A stretch of 64,000 nt of DNA from Silanimonas sp. GTDB lineage: Bacteria; Pseudomonadota; Gammaproteobacteria; Xanthomonadales; Xanthomonadaceae. The notes beneath the pieces were generated by a model that had not been told where the DNA came from, ran no database searches, and saw only the letters and a list, made by a program, of their open reading frames with translations. The stretch spans positions 1 through 64,000 of the forward strand of contig NZ_JAPZQK010000044.1 of the NCBI RefSeq assembly GCF_027530345.1, read 5' to 3'. The position numbers and the translations under genes are program-made. Each line of letters opens with the position of its first letter. The first letter of the stretch is position 1. Below, piece after piece: positions 40,696 through 49,746 of this stretch.

Positions 40696-41547
40696 ATGGC
40701 CCCCTCGGTCGCCTTCGAGGCCTGGGACGGTTGGGGCGCGTGGCAGGCGACTCGGACCGCGGAGGACGAACGCTTCAACGAGGCCTACCGGACGCGCTTG
40801 GCCGCGGTGAGGAAGGCGCGCGAAGGGGGCTTCGAGGCGCGCTGCAGCGCCTGTGGTCGTGTCGGACGGTTCCGCATCGATCCGATGGTGAAGGTCGATG
40901 ACGAAACCCATCGCGAAAGGCTCGTTTGCCCGAGCTGCCGGCTGCCCGGGCGGAATCGTGCCGCTCTGGCCGTCCTCGACCACGAGGGACTGGGGCTCGA
41001 GGCCGCCGTCTACGCGACGGAGCACGGCACGCCGCTGATTCCGCGTTTGCGCCAGCGAGCCCGGCACGTGGCAACCAGTGAGTTCCATCCCGAACGCCGT
41101 CCGCGGTTGCGACGCCTGCGCCAGTGGATCCGCCATGGCGCCGCGGCGCACGAGGACCTTCTCGCCCTGTCGTTTTGCAGCGCATCGTGGGATGCCGTGG
41201 TCTGCCTCGATGTGTTCGAACACATCCACGAGGTCGACGCGGCATTCGCCGAGTGCGCGCGCGTGCTGCGACCCGGTGGCGTATTGGTGGCGACTGCGCC
41301 ATTCGACGAGAACACCGAGACCGACCGCCGCCTCGCGACGCTGCGCGAGGGCGATGTCCTCGAGTGGTCGGGCCCCGAGGAGTGGCACGCCGACCCGCTA
41401 GGCGGGCGGGTGCCGTGCTTCCATCGCTTCGGCTGGGCCGTGCTGGGCCGCCTGCGCGCGGCCGGCTTCCGCGAGGCGCAGCTGTGCCGCGTCGATGCGC
41501 CAGGTGAGGCCCTGTTCGGCCTCTGGGTGATCCGCGCGCGGCGCTGA
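40696..41547 (+). CDS. Zinc-ribbon class I SAM-dependent methyltransferase
   Basis: A 283-residue cytosolic protein. A four-cysteine zinc ribbon (C50-x2-C53 and C78-x2-C81) precedes a methyltransferase-like domain. The post-I region is clear (DAVVCLDVFEHIHEVDAAF, then ARVLRPGGVLVATAPF). The SAM-binding glycine loop is replaced by YATEHGTPLIPRL, a variant seen in some methyltransferase-like families. The substrate is unknown. It starts 8 bp after the peptidase gene and converges on the M28 peptidase gene. Confidence 0.7.
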   Translation: MAPSVAFEAWDGWGAWQATRTAEDERFNEAYRTRLAAVRKAREGGFEARCSACGRVGRFRIDPMVKVDDETHRERLVCPSCRLPGRNRAALAVLDHEGLGLEAAVYATEHGTPLIPRLRQRARHVATSEFHPERRPRLRRLRQWIRHGAAAHEDLLALSFCSASWDAVVCLDVFEHIHEVDAAFAECARVLRPGGVLVATAPFDENTETDRRLATLREGDVLEWSGPEEWHADPLGGRVPCFHRFGWAVLGRLRAAGFREAQLCRVDAPGEALFGLWVIRARR

Positions 41548-41562
41548 TGCCGCGCGCTTCAT

Positions 41563-43074
41563 TCAGCGCGCGGCGCCATCCCGTCGCGCGTCCGCCGGCG
41601 GCGGCGTCGCCGGTTTCTGCGCTTCGCCGAAGTCCACCGTCGTTTCCGCGGCGAGGTAGGCGAAGGCCGCATAGGCCGCCACTTGCTGGTCCAGCGCCTT
41701 CGGGTCGATCTTGTCGAGCGTGTCGTCCGGCGTGTGGTGGTAGTCGAAGTAATCCGTGCCGTCCTGCGCCAGCTGCCCCCACGGCACGCCGAGCATCACC
41801 AGCGGCCCGACGTCAGGGCCCGGGCCGCCCACGCCGTATTCGGTGGCGATGCCGAGCGGTGCGAGTACGCGGCCGATCGCGTCGATCACTGGCTTCGCTT
41901 CCGGCGACGTGCTCGAACGCAGCGCGTAGATGCGCCCGGCGCCGAAGTCGCTTTCCGCCGCAATCTGGTAACGGGGCCAGTCGGCACCGACCTGCTTCGC
42001 GTGTTCGCGCGCGCCGAGCAGGCCGTTCTCTTCAGCAGCCCACGCAATCACGCGCACGCTGCGACGCGGCGCTTCCGGCAGCGAAGCGATCGCCGCGCCC
42101 GCGGCCATGGTGATCGCCACGCCGGCGCCGTCGTCGAGCGCGCCCGTGCCCTGGTCCCAGGAATCGAGGTGGCCGCCGATGACGACGAATTCCTCTGGTG
42201 TCTCGCGGCCGGTGACGTCGCCGATGACGTTCCAGCTCTGGCCGATGCCGGCGGTGACCGCCGCGAGGTCGAGGCGCACGCGCACGGTTTCGCCGCGCGC
42301 GATCAGGCGGCTGATCTGGTCGGCGTCAGGGCTGGAGAGCGCGGCGGCCGGGATCTTCGGCGCGTCCTCCGCATAGCGCATCTGGCCCGTGTGCGCGAAG
42401 CGCTGCGAGCTGGTGCCGATGGAGCGGATCAGGAGCGCCGAGGCACCCTTGCGCGCGGCGATGGCGGCACCACCACTGCGTGCGCCCACCGCCGGCCCGT
42501 AGCCGGAGCCGTCGCGAGCGCGGCCCATGCGGTAGGCGACGAAGGCGATCTTGCCCTCGAGGCTGCCGTCCGGCGCGGACTGCAGCGCGGCCAGGTCCGG
42601 GAAGGCCACGACCTCGGCTTCGAGCGGCGCACCGTTCGTGCCCACCGAGCCGCCGAGCGTGGTCACTTCGAGCGGCTGCGCATGCGCGCCGACGATCGCG
42701 CCGGATTCGTGCCCGCGCAGCCAGTAGGGGAAGCTCACCGGCTGGCGCCACACCTTGTCGAAGCCCAGCGCCTTCATCTTCGCTTCCGCCCAGGCGACGC
42801 CGCGGTGGTCGGCCTCGGTGCCGGCGAGGCGCGGGCCGATCGTGGTGGTGAGCTCATCGACGATGTCGAAGGCCGGGCTGCCGCCCAGCGCCGCATCGCG
42901 CAGCGTCTCCGCGGTGCGCAGGTCGTCGGCGTCGAGGCCGGTCGCGCCGTCGGCCTGCTGCGCGGCCACGGTGCCGGCGAGCGCCAGCGACAGCGCGAAG
43001 GCCAAAGGCAGCAGTGCGGCGCGCGGCGGGGGCGACGGGGACAGCGTGCGGCGGGCAAGCAGGGACTGGCGCAT
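41563..43074 (-). CDS. Secreted M28 family zinc peptidase with PA domain
   Basis: Periplasmic or secreted aminopeptidase/carboxypeptidase-like enzyme of 503 residues. The signal peptide ends at AGTVAAQ. A PA insert domain (about 120-270) carries KIAFVAYRMGRA. The M28 site follows with two-zinc ligands: GGHLDSWDQGTGALDDGAG, the general-base Glu and ligand in WAAEENGLLGA, the Asp in ESDFGAG, and the His in DYHHTPDDTLDKID. ATG 43074 is chosen because of the signal peptide and GGAG upstream; the open frame runs on into mscL. M28 members closest to this are often called Q-type carboxypeptidases. Confidence 0.93.
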   Translation of the reverse strand: MRQSLLARRTLSPSPPPRAALLPLAFALSLALAGTVAAQQADGATGLDADDLRTAETLRDAALGGSPAFDIVDELTTTIGPRLAGTEADHRGVAWAEAKMKALGFDKVWRQPVSFPYWLRGHESGAIVGAHAQPLEVTTLGGSVGTNGAPLEAEVVAFPDLAALQSAPDGSLEGKIAFVAYRMGRARDGSGYGPAVGARSGGAAIAARKGASALLIRSIGTSSQRFAHTGQMRYAEDAPKIPAAALSSPDADQISRLIARGETVRVRLDLAAVTAGIGQSWNVIGDVTGRETPEEFVVIGGHLDSWDQGTGALDDGAGVAITMAAGAAIASLPEAPRRSVRVIAWAAEENGLLGAREHAKQVGADWPRYQIAAESDFGAGRIYALRSSTSPEAKPVIDAIGRVLAPLGIATEYGVGGPGPDVGPLVMLGVPWGQLAQDGTDYFDYHHTPDDTLDKIDPKALDQQVAAYAAFAYLAAETTVDFGEAQKPATPPPADARRDGAAR

Positions 43075-43145
43075 GGGCACTCCGGAAAAGGCGACGCCGG
43101 CACGGGGCCGGCGTCGAGGGTCGATCGGGCGAATCGATTCTGCCG

Positions 43146-43559
43146 TCAACGCGACTTCAGCGCATCGCGGATTTCGGTCAGCAGCTTCACTTCGTCGCTC
43201 GGCCCGGCGGGTTCCGGGGCCGGCGCCGGGGCGCGCAGGCGGTTGATTGCCTTGACCACCATGAAGATCGCAAAGGCGACGATGGTGAACTGCACGACCG
43301 AATTGATGAAAAGGCCGTAGTTGATGGCCACTTCCTTGATTTCCGGCGCCGTGGCGGTCGCCGCGATCGGCTCCACGAGCACCCACTTGAGTGCGGAGAA
43401 ATCGACGCCGCCGATCAGCCAGCCGATGGGCGGCATGATCACGTCGCTGACGAGGCTGGAGACGATCTTGCCGAACGCGCCGCCGATCACGACGCCGACC
43501 GCGAGGTCGACGACGTTGCCGCGCATCGCGAATTCCTTGAACTCGGACACCATGCCCAT
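43146..43559 (-). CDS. mscL: Large-conductance mechanosensitive channel MscL
   Basis: Pentameric inner-membrane safety valve opened by membrane tension on osmotic downshock. The N-terminal amphipathic helix and TM1 ([33 protein letters not shown], about 7-39, cited as a region) include the gate [24 protein letters not shown] follows, TM2 is at about 76-98 with [15 protein letters not shown], and the C-terminal helix is [14 protein letters not shown]. Length of 137 is normal. It stands between M28 and FAH-family genes on the minus strand. Confidence 0.96.
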   Translation of the reverse strand: MGMVSEFKEFAMRGNVVDLAVGVVIGGAFGKIVSSLVSDVIMPPIGWLIGGVDFSALKWVLVEPIAATATAPEIKEVAINYGLFINSVVQFTIVAFAIFMVVKAINRLRAPAPAPEPAGPSDEVKLLTEIRDALKSR

Positions 43560-43631
43560 GACGAATGCTCCGCAGGAGTGAAGGTGGGGCTGCCGGGGCA
43601 GCGGCTTGATGCTACGTCGGGGGGCGGCGGG

Positions 43632-44324
43632 TCAAACGATTTCGCCGCCCAGGTCCGCGATGCCTTCGAGCACCGCGCGATAGCGGTCGCCGGGATGCAG
43701 CGCGGCCACGCCGGCCGGCGTGCCCATGAAGAGGAGATCGCCCGCGCGCAGGCGGAACAGCGTCGAGAGGTGCACCAGCACATCGTCCACGCCAAAGATC
43801 ATCTCGCCCAGCGTCGAGGCCTGGCGGCGCTCGCCGTTGATCTCGAGCCACAGGGCGGTGTCCGGCGCGGGATGGCCGATGTCGTCCACGTGGCGCAGCG
43901 CCGAGACCGGCGCGGAGGCGTCGAAGCCCTTCGAGACATCCCAGGGCAGGCGCTTGTCCTTGGCGATGGCCTGCAGGTCGCGGCGCGTCAGGTCGAGCCC
44001 CACGCCGTAGCCGCAGACGAGCCCAAGGCCTTGGCCGGGCGCCAACGGGCCGTCGGCGTCGCGGCCCAGGGCCACCACCATTTCGACCTCGTGGTGCAGG
44101 TCTTGGGTGCCGGACGGAAAGGGCAGGCGCGGGTGCAGGTGCACCGCGTCGGCGGGCTTCATGAAGATCACCGGCGTGCCGCGCTCCACCGGGGCGCCCA
44201 TTTCCTTGGCGTGGTCGGCGAAGTTGCGACCGACGCAGTAGATCCGGTGGACGGGGAAATCCTGGTCGCGCCCGGCGAAGGGGACGCGCGGCACCGGCGG
44301 TGCCGGGAACAGGTCGGCCCTCAT
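43632..44324 (-). CDS. Fumarylacetoacetate hydrolase family protein
   Basis: Metal-dependent C-C hydrolase or decarboxylase/isomerase of the FAH superfamily, 230 residues. IYCVGRNFADHAKEMG (about 26-41), PVIFMKPADAVHLH and the metal-binding HHEVEMVVALG (about 72-82) are the acylpyruvase/YcgM subgroup signatures; TRRDLQAIAKDKRLPWDVSKGFD also fits. The start is set at 44324 because homology begins there and its ATG overlaps the upstream gene stop as ATGA. Acylpyruvate hydrolase or oxaloacetate decarboxylase activity are both plausible. Confidence 0.9.
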   Translation of the reverse strand: MRADLFPAPPVPRVPFAGRDQDFPVHRIYCVGRNFADHAKEMGAPVERGTPVIFMKPADAVHLHPRLPFPSGTQDLHHEVEMVVALGRDADGPLAPGQGLGLVCGYGVGLDLTRRDLQAIAKDKRLPWDVSKGFDASAPVSALRHVDDIGHPAPDTALWLEINGERRQASTLGEMIFGVDDVLVHLSTLFRLRAGDLLFMGTPAGVAALHPGDRYRAVLEGIADLGGEIV

Positions 44325-44578
44325 CGGGCCTGCGGCACGGCGCGCGGGGCGACCACGCGGTACTCGGCCTCGAGCACGTCGCCCGGGGCCTTGGCCTTGC
44401 GGGCGCGCATCAGGCGCTGGGCGGCACGGAAGGCCAGCATGCCGAGGCCGACGAAAACGCCGCCCACCAGCAGGACGAGCAGGAAGGCCACGCCCAGCAG
44501 GGCGAAGCCGATGCGCAGCAGCGGGTTGCGGGGACGCGTGGGACGGAGGCGGTGCAATCGAGCGAAAATTCCGGGCAT
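44321..44578 (-). CDS. Small hypothetical membrane protein
   Basis: An 85-residue protein with a basic N-terminus, one long hydrophobic segment (about 22-52, LLVLLVGGVFVGLGML) and a charged C-terminus. Not recognised. Its stop overlaps the FAH-family start by 4 bp (ATGA), arguing that it is a real gene and translated together with it. The Rieske gene lies only 45 bp away in the other direction. Confidence 0.65.
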   Translation of the reverse strand: MPGIFARLHRLRPTRPRNPLLRIGFALLGVAFLLVLLVGGVFVGLGMLAFRAAQRLMRARKAKAPGDVLEAEYRVVAPRAVPQAR

Positions 44579-44623
44579 GTCCGAAATGCGACACTGGGCG
44601 GGGCGCCGAGTATGGAGGCAGGG

Positions 44624-44974
44624 ATGGGTCAGGACGTAAGCGAAGCGTTAATCGAGCCGGCGACGGTGCCGGAAGGCGTCCTGGTGTCCTTGGAGCTCGA
44701 GATCGGCGGGGAGCCCGTGTCCGCGCTGGCGCTGCGTCGCGGCGAGGCTTTGCAGGTCTGGCACAACGTCTGCCCGCATGCCGGCCGGCGGCTCGACTAT
44801 GCGCCCGGGAAATTCCTGATGCACGGCGGACGGCTGGTCTGTGCCGCCCACGGGGCCCAGTTCTCGCTGGACGACGGAGCCTGCGTCGACGGCCCGGGAC
44901 GCGGCGGGCGACTGGCTCCGCTTGAGGTCAGTCCTGCGGCGAACGGTTGGAAGGTGCGTCAGGCGGCGTCATGA
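44624..44974 (+). CDS. Rieske [2Fe-2S] protein
   Basis: Small soluble Rieske ferredoxin of 116 residues. The cluster ligands are visible as C50-P-H52 in NVCPHAGRR and C73-x2-H76 in CAAHGAQF, with GACVDGPGRGGRLAPLEV after them as in NirD/dioxygenase-type Rieske proteins. ATG 44624 is chosen because GGAGG lies 5 bp upstream; an in-frame ATG four codons earlier is possible. It is divergent from the FAH operon. The coding end overlaps the end of the convergent membrane gene by 47 bp. The electron partner is not known. Confidence 0.88.
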   Translation: MGQDVSEALIEPATVPEGVLVSLELEIGGEPVSALALRRGEALQVWHNVCPHAGRRLDYAPGKFLMHGGRLVCAAHGAQFSLDDGACVDGPGRGGRLAPLEVSPAANGWKVRQAAS

Positions 44975-45461
44975 AGGCCTCCAGCCGGCTGTGCTGGGCC
45001 AGCCAGATCAATCCGCCGTAGAGCAGGGCGCAGACACTGAGGAACACCAGGGCCGGCACCACGTTGCCGAGCAGGGTGTCCATCGCTTCTTCCAGTTCCA
45101 CCGGGATCAGCCCGGAGACCAGCATGGCCACGACGCCGACGCTGGCGGCCAAGGAGATGCCCATGCCGGCCCAGCGATAGCGATGGCGCGTGGTTTCGCG
45201 CAGCAGCGAGCGGCTGAGCAGGGCGAGGACGATGAACGGCGCCAGCAGGGCGGCCTCCATCAGCATCAGCTTCAGCCCATAGATCGCGGCATGAGGGCCC
45301 AATGTCGGGCCGGCGATGAGGTGGCGCAGGTCGTCCCCGGCGTTCGCCAGAAGCAGCACGCTGGCTGCGGCGGCGCCACCGCCCAGGAGCAGCACTTCGG
45401 CACGTCGCAATCGATCGCTGAGCTTGCGCACCACGGCCGCCCTCCGGTCTGACGACTTCAC
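44928..45461 (-). CDS. Hypothetical four-helix membrane protein
   Basis: A 177-residue protein with four hydrophobic segments (about 22-42, 62-85, 100-120 and 137-158) and charged ends. Not recognised. The start is a GTG (45461); no ATG lies near. The last 47 bp are shared with the Rieske gene on the other strand, encoding the polar tail PPDAPSNRSPQD. It follows the permease gene by 45 bp on the same strand and may be the last gene of the thiS-thiG-trmB-permease run. Confidence 0.65.
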   Translation of the reverse strand: MKSSDRRAAVVRKLSDRLRRAEVLLLGGGAAAASVLLLANAGDDLRHLIAGPTLGPHAAIYGLKLMLMEAALLAPFIVLALLSRSLLRETTRHRYRWAGMGISLAASVGVVAMLVSGLIPVELEEAMDTLLGNVVPALVFLSVCALLYGGLIWLAQHSRLEAFMTPPDAPSNRSPQD

Positions 45462-45506
45462 GTCGGTTTCACGACCATATCATGGAGAACGCCCGCGTCG
45501 TTACCT

Positions 45507-47360
45507 TCAGGACAACACGGGGATGAGCAGGTTCACGGCCCCGACCGTGATCAGCAGGTAGGCGAGCATCAGGGGCAGGCCGGTGCGCAGGTAGTCGCGG
45601 GCCGTGTAGCCGGCGGGGCCGGCCACCATCGCCAGCACCGGGTTGGACGCGGACAGGAAGTTGTTCGAGGCTGACAGGGCGGCGATCAGGGCGAAGGCGG
45701 CCGGGTTGCCGTTGGCTGCGAGGGCCAGGTTGATGGCCATCGGCACCATGATGACGGTGGCGCCGACATTGCCCACGACCAGGCCGAACAGGGCGGTCAG
45801 CAGGCCCAGCGCCAACTCCAGCGCCCACACCGGGGTGCCCTCGCCGAGCCGCGCCAGCGTGTGTTGCGCGATCCAGTTCGCGGCGCCGGTCGAGTCCATG
45901 GCCCAACCCAGCGGGATCAGGCAGGCCATCAGGAACACGGTCTTCCAGCTGATCGCCTGGTAGGCCTCGTCCATGTCGAGCACGCCGGTGACGAGCAGCG
46001 CGGCGGCGCCCGCCATCAGCGCGAGCGGCACGGGCACCAGGGTGCTGAAGGCGAAGAACATCGTGGTGATGAAGATGCCCACCGCCCACCACAGCTTGTG
46101 GGGCCGCTGCTCGGCCGTGGGGTAGTCGGTGACGACGACGAAATCCCGCGACTCCGCGGCCTGGGCGAGGTCGGTCCAGACGCTGTGGAACACCAGCAGG
46201 TCGCCGGCGCGCAGCGGGATGCGGCGGATGTCCTCCCGCCACACCTGGTTTTCGCGGTTGATGGCGAGCAGGCTGATGCCCGCGCGCTTGCGCAGGCGCA
46301 GCTCGTCCGGACGGCGTCCCACGAAGGTGGACGTGGGGGGGATCACGGCCTCGGAGATGCCGGCACGCGCGGGGTTGAACAGGTCGGCGAAATGCCGGAG
46401 ACGGTGCGAGACGCGCAACAGATTCTTCTGCGCATAGTCGTGGATGGCCTGTTTGTCGCCCATCACGCCGATGACGCTGCCCACCCACAGGCGTTCGTCG
46501 GCCGGCGGGGCGAGGCGCGTTTCGTTGCCGGTGACCAGCGCGAGGAAGAGCGGCGCGTCGCGCTGCTGTTCGGCGTCGCCGACCGACATTCCGACCAGTG
46601 GGCTGTCGGCGGTGAGCGTCAGTTCGTACAGCTCGCCGGCGATGCCGTAGGTCTGCGCGAAATAGCTGTCGGTTCGTGCGGGCGCGACGCCCTTCAGTGC
46701 GTCATCCGGCAGCCAGCGTTTCGCACCGAAATGCCAGTAGGCGAGGGCGGTTGCCACCAGCAACAGGCCGATCGGCAAGGGCGCGAACATCGGCAGCGGG
46801 TCGAGTGCGGCGACGCCCGGCGGCAGGTTGCGGTTGGCGGAAGCCAAAAGGTCGTTGAGCAGGATCAGCGGCGAGTTGCCGACCATCGTCAGCGTGCCGC
46901 CCATGATCACCGCTGCGGCGATTGGCAGCAGCATCCGCGACAGCGCGATGCCGGTGCGGCCGGCGAGCCGCGACGCCACCGGCAGCATGAGCGCGGTCAC
47001 GGCGGGGTTCTGCATGAAGGCCGAGAGCAGGGCCGCGAAGCCCGAGCCCAGCAGTAGCAGTCGGGATTCCATCCCTTTCGACCAGCGCAGCAGGTTGACC
47101 GCCACGCGATTCAGCACGCCGGTGCGGTCGAGGCCGGCGCCGAGCACCATGGTGGCCATCAGGCTGATCACCGCGTTGCCCGAGAATCCGTCGAACAGGC
47201 GGCTGGCCGGCACGATGCCGAAGAGACCGAGGGCCACCAGCACCACGAGGGCCGTCGCGTCGGCGCGGATGCGCTCGAGCATGAACATCGCCATGGTGAA
47301 CCCGACCAAGCCCAGCACGACGACCATGTCGGTGCTCAGGGCGAGGGCGGAGTTCTCCAT
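45507..47360 (-). CDS. SLC13-family permease with RCK_C domains
   Basis: Inner-membrane anion or dicarboxylate transporter of 617 residues. Two blocks of hydrophobic helices (about 10-205 and 415-617) flank a soluble insert (about 215-395) that resembles paired TrkA-C/RCK_C domains (ELTLTADSPLVGMSVGD and NPARAGISEAVIPPTSTFVG). SFSGNAVISLMATMVLG and MQNPAVTALMLPVASRL in the first half and GNVGATVIMVPMAINLAL in the second are typical ion-transporter motifs. The substrate (sulfate, dicarboxylate or other) is not predictable. It lies 12 bp from trmB on the same strand. Confidence 0.88.
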   Translation of the reverse strand: MENSALALSTDMVVVLGLVGFTMAMFMLERIRADATALVVLVALGLFGIVPASRLFDGFSGNAVISLMATMVLGAGLDRTGVLNRVAVNLLRWSKGMESRLLLLGSGFAALLSAFMQNPAVTALMLPVASRLAGRTGIALSRMLLPIAAAVIMGGTLTMVGNSPLILLNDLLASANRNLPPGVAALDPLPMFAPLPIGLLLVATALAYWHFGAKRWLPDDALKGVAPARTDSYFAQTYGIAGELYELTLTADSPLVGMSVGDAEQQRDAPLFLALVTGNETRLAPPADERLWVGSVIGVMGDKQAIHDYAQKNLLRVSHRLRHFADLFNPARAGISEAVIPPTSTFVGRRPDELRLRKRAGISLLAINRENQVWREDIRRIPLRAGDLLVFHSVWTDLAQAAESRDFVVVTDYPTAEQRPHKLWWAVGIFITTMFFAFSTLVPVPLALMAGAAALLVTGVLDMDEAYQAISWKTVFLMACLIPLGWAMDSTGAANWIAQHTLARLGEGTPVWALELALGLLTALFGLVVGNVGATVIMVPMAINLALAANGNPAAFALIAALSASNNFLSASNPVLAMVAGPAGYTARDYLRTGLPLMLAYLLITVGAVNLLIPVLS

Positions 47361-47372
47361 GCGTTGCCGTCC

Positions 47373-48089
47373 TCAGCCGATGCGCTCGAAGAGCAGGTCC
47401 CAGACGCCGTGCCCGAGCTTCAGGCCGCGGGTCTCGAAGTGCGTCTGCCGCCGCCATTGCGGGCGCTCGATCGTGCTGCCGACCCCTGCTCGGTTGCGCA
47501 GCGCCGGTTCCGCCCCGCAGACCTCGAGCATCTGGTGGGCGTAGTCCTCCCAGTCGGTCGCGAGGTGCAGCAGGCCGCCGGGCTTCAACTTGCGCGCCAG
47601 CAGCGCGACGAACTCCGGCTGTACGAGGCGCCGCTTGTGGTGGCGCTTCTTGTGCCAGGGGTCGGGGAAGTAGATGCGGACTTCGTCGAGGCTGCCGTCG
47701 GCGACTTCGTGGTGCAGCACTTCCACGGCGTCGTGGCAGTAGGCCTTGAGGTTGGTCACGCCGAGCTCCGCCGCGCCCTGCAGCAGGCGGCCGACCCCGG
47801 GCGCGTGCACTTCGAGGCCGACGAGGTTCTTCGCCGGCTCGTTCTGCGCGGCGAACAGCAGCTGCTCGCCGTTGCCGAAACCGATCTCCAGCACCAGCGG
47901 CGCCGCGCGCCCGAAAGCGGCGTCGAAATCGCGCACGGTGCCGATGTAGTCGAGCCCGAAGCGCGGCCACTGGTCTTCCAACGCGCGCTCCTGGCCCTGG
48001 GTGAGCCGGCCCTGGCGCAGCACGAAGCTGCGCACCTGGCGCTGCCCCGGCACTTCGGTGAACGGCTTCTTGAGCGTCTTCGGCTCCAC
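47373..48089 (-). CDS. trmB: tRNA (guanine-N7-)-methyltransferase TrmB
   Basis: Methylates G46 in the variable loop of tRNA. 238 residues. [18 protein letters not shown] is the family N-terminus. The SAM site is [17 protein letters not shown], and [22 protein letters not shown] and [21 protein letters not shown] (the catalytic region) follow. The C-terminal [17 protein letters not shown] is typical. The GTG at 48089 is taken as the start, five bases after the thiG stop; no ATG is available and the Shine-Dalgarno sequence is weak, suggesting coupling to thiG. Confidence 0.95.
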   Translation of the reverse strand: MEPKTLKKPFTEVPGQRQVRSFVLRQGRLTQGQERALEDQWPRFGLDYIGTVRDFDAAFGRAAPLVLEIGFGNGEQLLFAAQNEPAKNLVGLEVHAPGVGRLLQGAAELGVTNLKAYCHDAVEVLHHEVADGSLDEVRIYFPDPWHKKRHHKRRLVQPEFVALLARKLKPGGLLHLATDWEDYAHQMLEVCGAEPALRNRAGVGSTIERPQWRRQTHFETRGLKLGHGVWDLLFERIG

Positions 48090-48094
48090 GGCGA

Positions 48095-48904
48095 TCAGAA
48101 GAACAGGCCGTCGGTGGGCGAGGAGGCCGAGGCGTAGCGCTTGCGCGGGATGCGGCCGGCGAGGAAGGCCTCGCGGCCGGCTTCGACGGCTTTGCGCATC
48201 GCCGAGGCCATCAGCACGGGGTCGCGCGCTCCGGCGATCGCGGTGTTCATCAGCACGCCGTCGCAACCCAGCTCCATCGCCACGGCCGCATCCGAAGCCG
48301 TACCCACGCCGGCATCGACGAGGATCGGTACCTTCGCGTTGTCGACGATCTCGAGCAGGCTCCACTTGTTCTGGATGCCCAATCCCGAGCCGATCGGCGC
48401 GGCCAGCGGCATCACCGCGACGCAGCCGATCTCCTCGAGGCGCTTGGCCTGGATCGGATCGTCGGTGCAGTACACCATCACGTCGAAGCCGTCGGCGACG
48501 AGGATCTCGGCGGCCTTCAGCGTCTCCGGCATGTGCGGGTACAGCGTCTTCGGGTCGCCCAGCACCTCGAGCTTCACCAGCTTGTGGCCGTCGAGCAGTT
48601 CGCGGGCGAGGCGGCAGGTGCGCACCGCGTCGTCGGCGCTGTAGCAACCGGCGGTGTTCGGCAGGATCGTGTAGCGGTCCGGCGGCAGCACGTCGAGCAA
48701 GTTCGGCTCGTTGGCGTTCTGCCCGATGTTCGTGCGGCGGATCGCGACGGTGACGATCTCGGCGCCGGCGGCCTCGGTGGCGCGGCGGGTCTCGTCGAGG
48801 TCGGTGAACTTGCCCGTGCCGGTGAGCAGGCGCGAGCGGTAGGTCGTGCCGGCGATGACCAACGGGTCGTCGCGGCGGGCGGCGTGCGGGGCGGGGGTCG
48901 TCAT
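48095..48904 (-). CDS. thiG: Thiazole synthase ThiG
   Basis: Forms the thiazole phosphate of thiamine from DXP, dehydroglycine and ThiS-thiocarboxylate. 269 residues. [40 protein letters not shown], the Schiff-base Lys in [22 protein letters not shown] and [18 protein letters not shown] are the TIM-barrel phosphate and active-site motifs. ATG 48904 is chosen because it lies 17 bp after thiS. thiS-thiG is the usual pairing, here extended by trmB. Confidence 0.96.
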   Translation of the reverse strand: MTTPAPHAARRDDPLVIAGTTYRSRLLTGTGKFTDLDETRRATEAAGAEIVTVAIRRTNIGQNANEPNLLDVLPPDRYTILPNTAGCYSADDAVRTCRLARELLDGHKLVKLEVLGDPKTLYPHMPETLKAAEILVADGFDVMVYCTDDPIQAKRLEEIGCVAVMPLAAPIGSGLGIQNKWSLLEIVDNAKVPILVDAGVGTASDAAVAMELGCDGVLMNTAIAGARDPVLMASAMRKAVEAGREAFLAGRIPRKRYASASSPTDGLFF

Positions 48905-48921
48905 CGCGCCATTATGGCGCG

Positions 48922-49122
48922 TCAACCGCCGCCGAGGGCGTGCACGATCTCGATGCGGTCGCCGTCGTTGAGCCGGTGTTCGGCGTGGCGGCCGCGGGGG
49001 ACGATGGCGCTGTTGACCTCGACCGCAACGCGGCGGCCCGCGAGGCCGGCCTGCTCCAGCAGCGCTGCGAGCGTCATGGCCGGATCGACCGTGCGGGATT
49101 CGCCGTTGAGATGGATCTGCAT
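48922..49122 (-). CDS. thiS: Sulfur carrier protein ThiS
   Basis: Ubiquitin-like sulfur carrier of 66 residues for thiazole synthesis. [12 protein letters not shown] opens the beta-grasp fold, and the end [12 protein letters not shown] supplies the C-terminal Gly-Gly that is adenylated and thiocarboxylated; here a third Gly is present. The start is set where homology begins; the frame stays open far upstream only because of base composition. Only 53 bp separate it from the divergent tRNA gene, and no TPP riboswitch (THI box) is visible there. Confidence 0.93.
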   Translation of the reverse strand: MQIHLNGESRTVDPAMTLAALLEQAGLAGRRVAVEVNSAIVPRGRHAEHRLNDGDRIEIVHALGGG

Positions 49123-49135
49123 CGATGGGCCTGCG

Positions 49136-49165
49136 TTGCAGTGCGAGCGCGCCAGTGCCCATAAT
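49136..49165 (+). promoter_or_regulatory. Probable promoter of tRNA-Gly
   Basis: TTGCAG at 49136-49141 and CATAAT at 49160-49165 are separated by 18 bp. The -10 ends 10 bp before the mature tRNA 5' end, and a GC-rich discriminator follows, as expected for a stringently controlled stable RNA. Confidence 0.55.
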
Positions 49166-49175
49166 CGGCTCCGTC

Positions 49176-49249
49176 GCGGGTGTCGTCTAATGGTAAGACA
49201 ACAGCTTCCCAAGCTGTGAACGTGGGTTCGATTCCCATCACCCGCTCCA
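49176..49249 (+). tRNA. tRNA-Gly (CCC)
   Basis: A complete 74-nt cloverleaf. Acceptor GCGGGTG pairs with CACCCGC. The anticodon stem ACAGC/GCTGT encloses loop TTCCCAA with anticodon CCC at 49208-49210. The T arm is GTGGG, TTCGATT, CCCAT. The 3' CCA is encoded (49247-49249) after discriminator T. It reads GGG codons. The rimB-like gene begins 20 bp downstream, so read-through transcription is possible. Confidence 0.95.
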
Positions 49250-49269
49250 CCTCGCCCCCGAACCCGCCC

Positions 49270-49746
49270 ATGCCCGATCCTGCGACCTCCGTGGTGCTCG
49301 GCTGGCGCGAATGGCTCGCCCTTCCCGACCTTGGCATCCGCGCGATCCGCGCGAAGGTGGACACCGGGGCGCGCAGCTCGGCCCTGCATGTCGATGCCAT
49401 CGAGACGGCCTTCCGCGGCGATGTCGAATGGGTGCGCTTCCACCTCGGCAGCGATGGCGTGTTCGACTCCGCCCTCGACGGTGAATGGGCTGAAGCGCCC
49501 GTGCTCGATCGCCGGATGGTCACCGACTCCGGTGGCCACCGCACCGAACGCATCTTCATCCACACCACGCTGCACCTCGCGGGCGAGGCGTGGCCGATCG
49601 AAATCAACCTGTCGCAGCGGCGGAACATGCTGTTCCCGATGCTGCTGGGCCGTACCGCGATGGCGGGACGCTTCCTCGTCGATCCGCAGCGCTCCTTCGT
49701 CCTGGGTGAACCCGATGCCGACCAAGATCGCCCTCCTGTCGCGTAA
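49270..49746 (+). CDS. RimB-like ATP-dependent zinc protease family protein
   Basis: Retropepsin-like protein of 158 residues found next to Rim[20 protein letters not shown] (about 22-40) has the aspartic-protease-like DTGA motif, and [15 protein letters not shown] (about 116-130) is the second conserved block. In Pseudomonas the homologue RimB trims the glutamate tails that RimK adds to ribosomal protein S6. The start is the first ATG after the tRNA. The 3' end overlaps rimK by 32 bp in another frame, so both are made from one mRNA. Confidence 0.88.
   Translation: MPDPATSVVLGWREWLALPDLGIRAIRAKVDTGARSSALHVDAIETAFRGDVEWVRFHLGSDGVFDSALDGEWAEAPVLDRRMVTDSGGHRTERIFIHTTLHLAGEAWPIEINLSQRRNMLFPMLLGRTAMAGRFLVDPQRSFVLGEPDADQDRPPVA

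Noticed and set aside
49123-49175. Searched for a TPP riboswitch before thiS
   Set aside because: Only 53 bp separate thiS from the tRNA gene and no THI-box core is seen there.
49180-49269. Upstream extension of the RimB-like frame
   Set aside because: It translates the tRNA-Gly sequence, a common annotation artefact.
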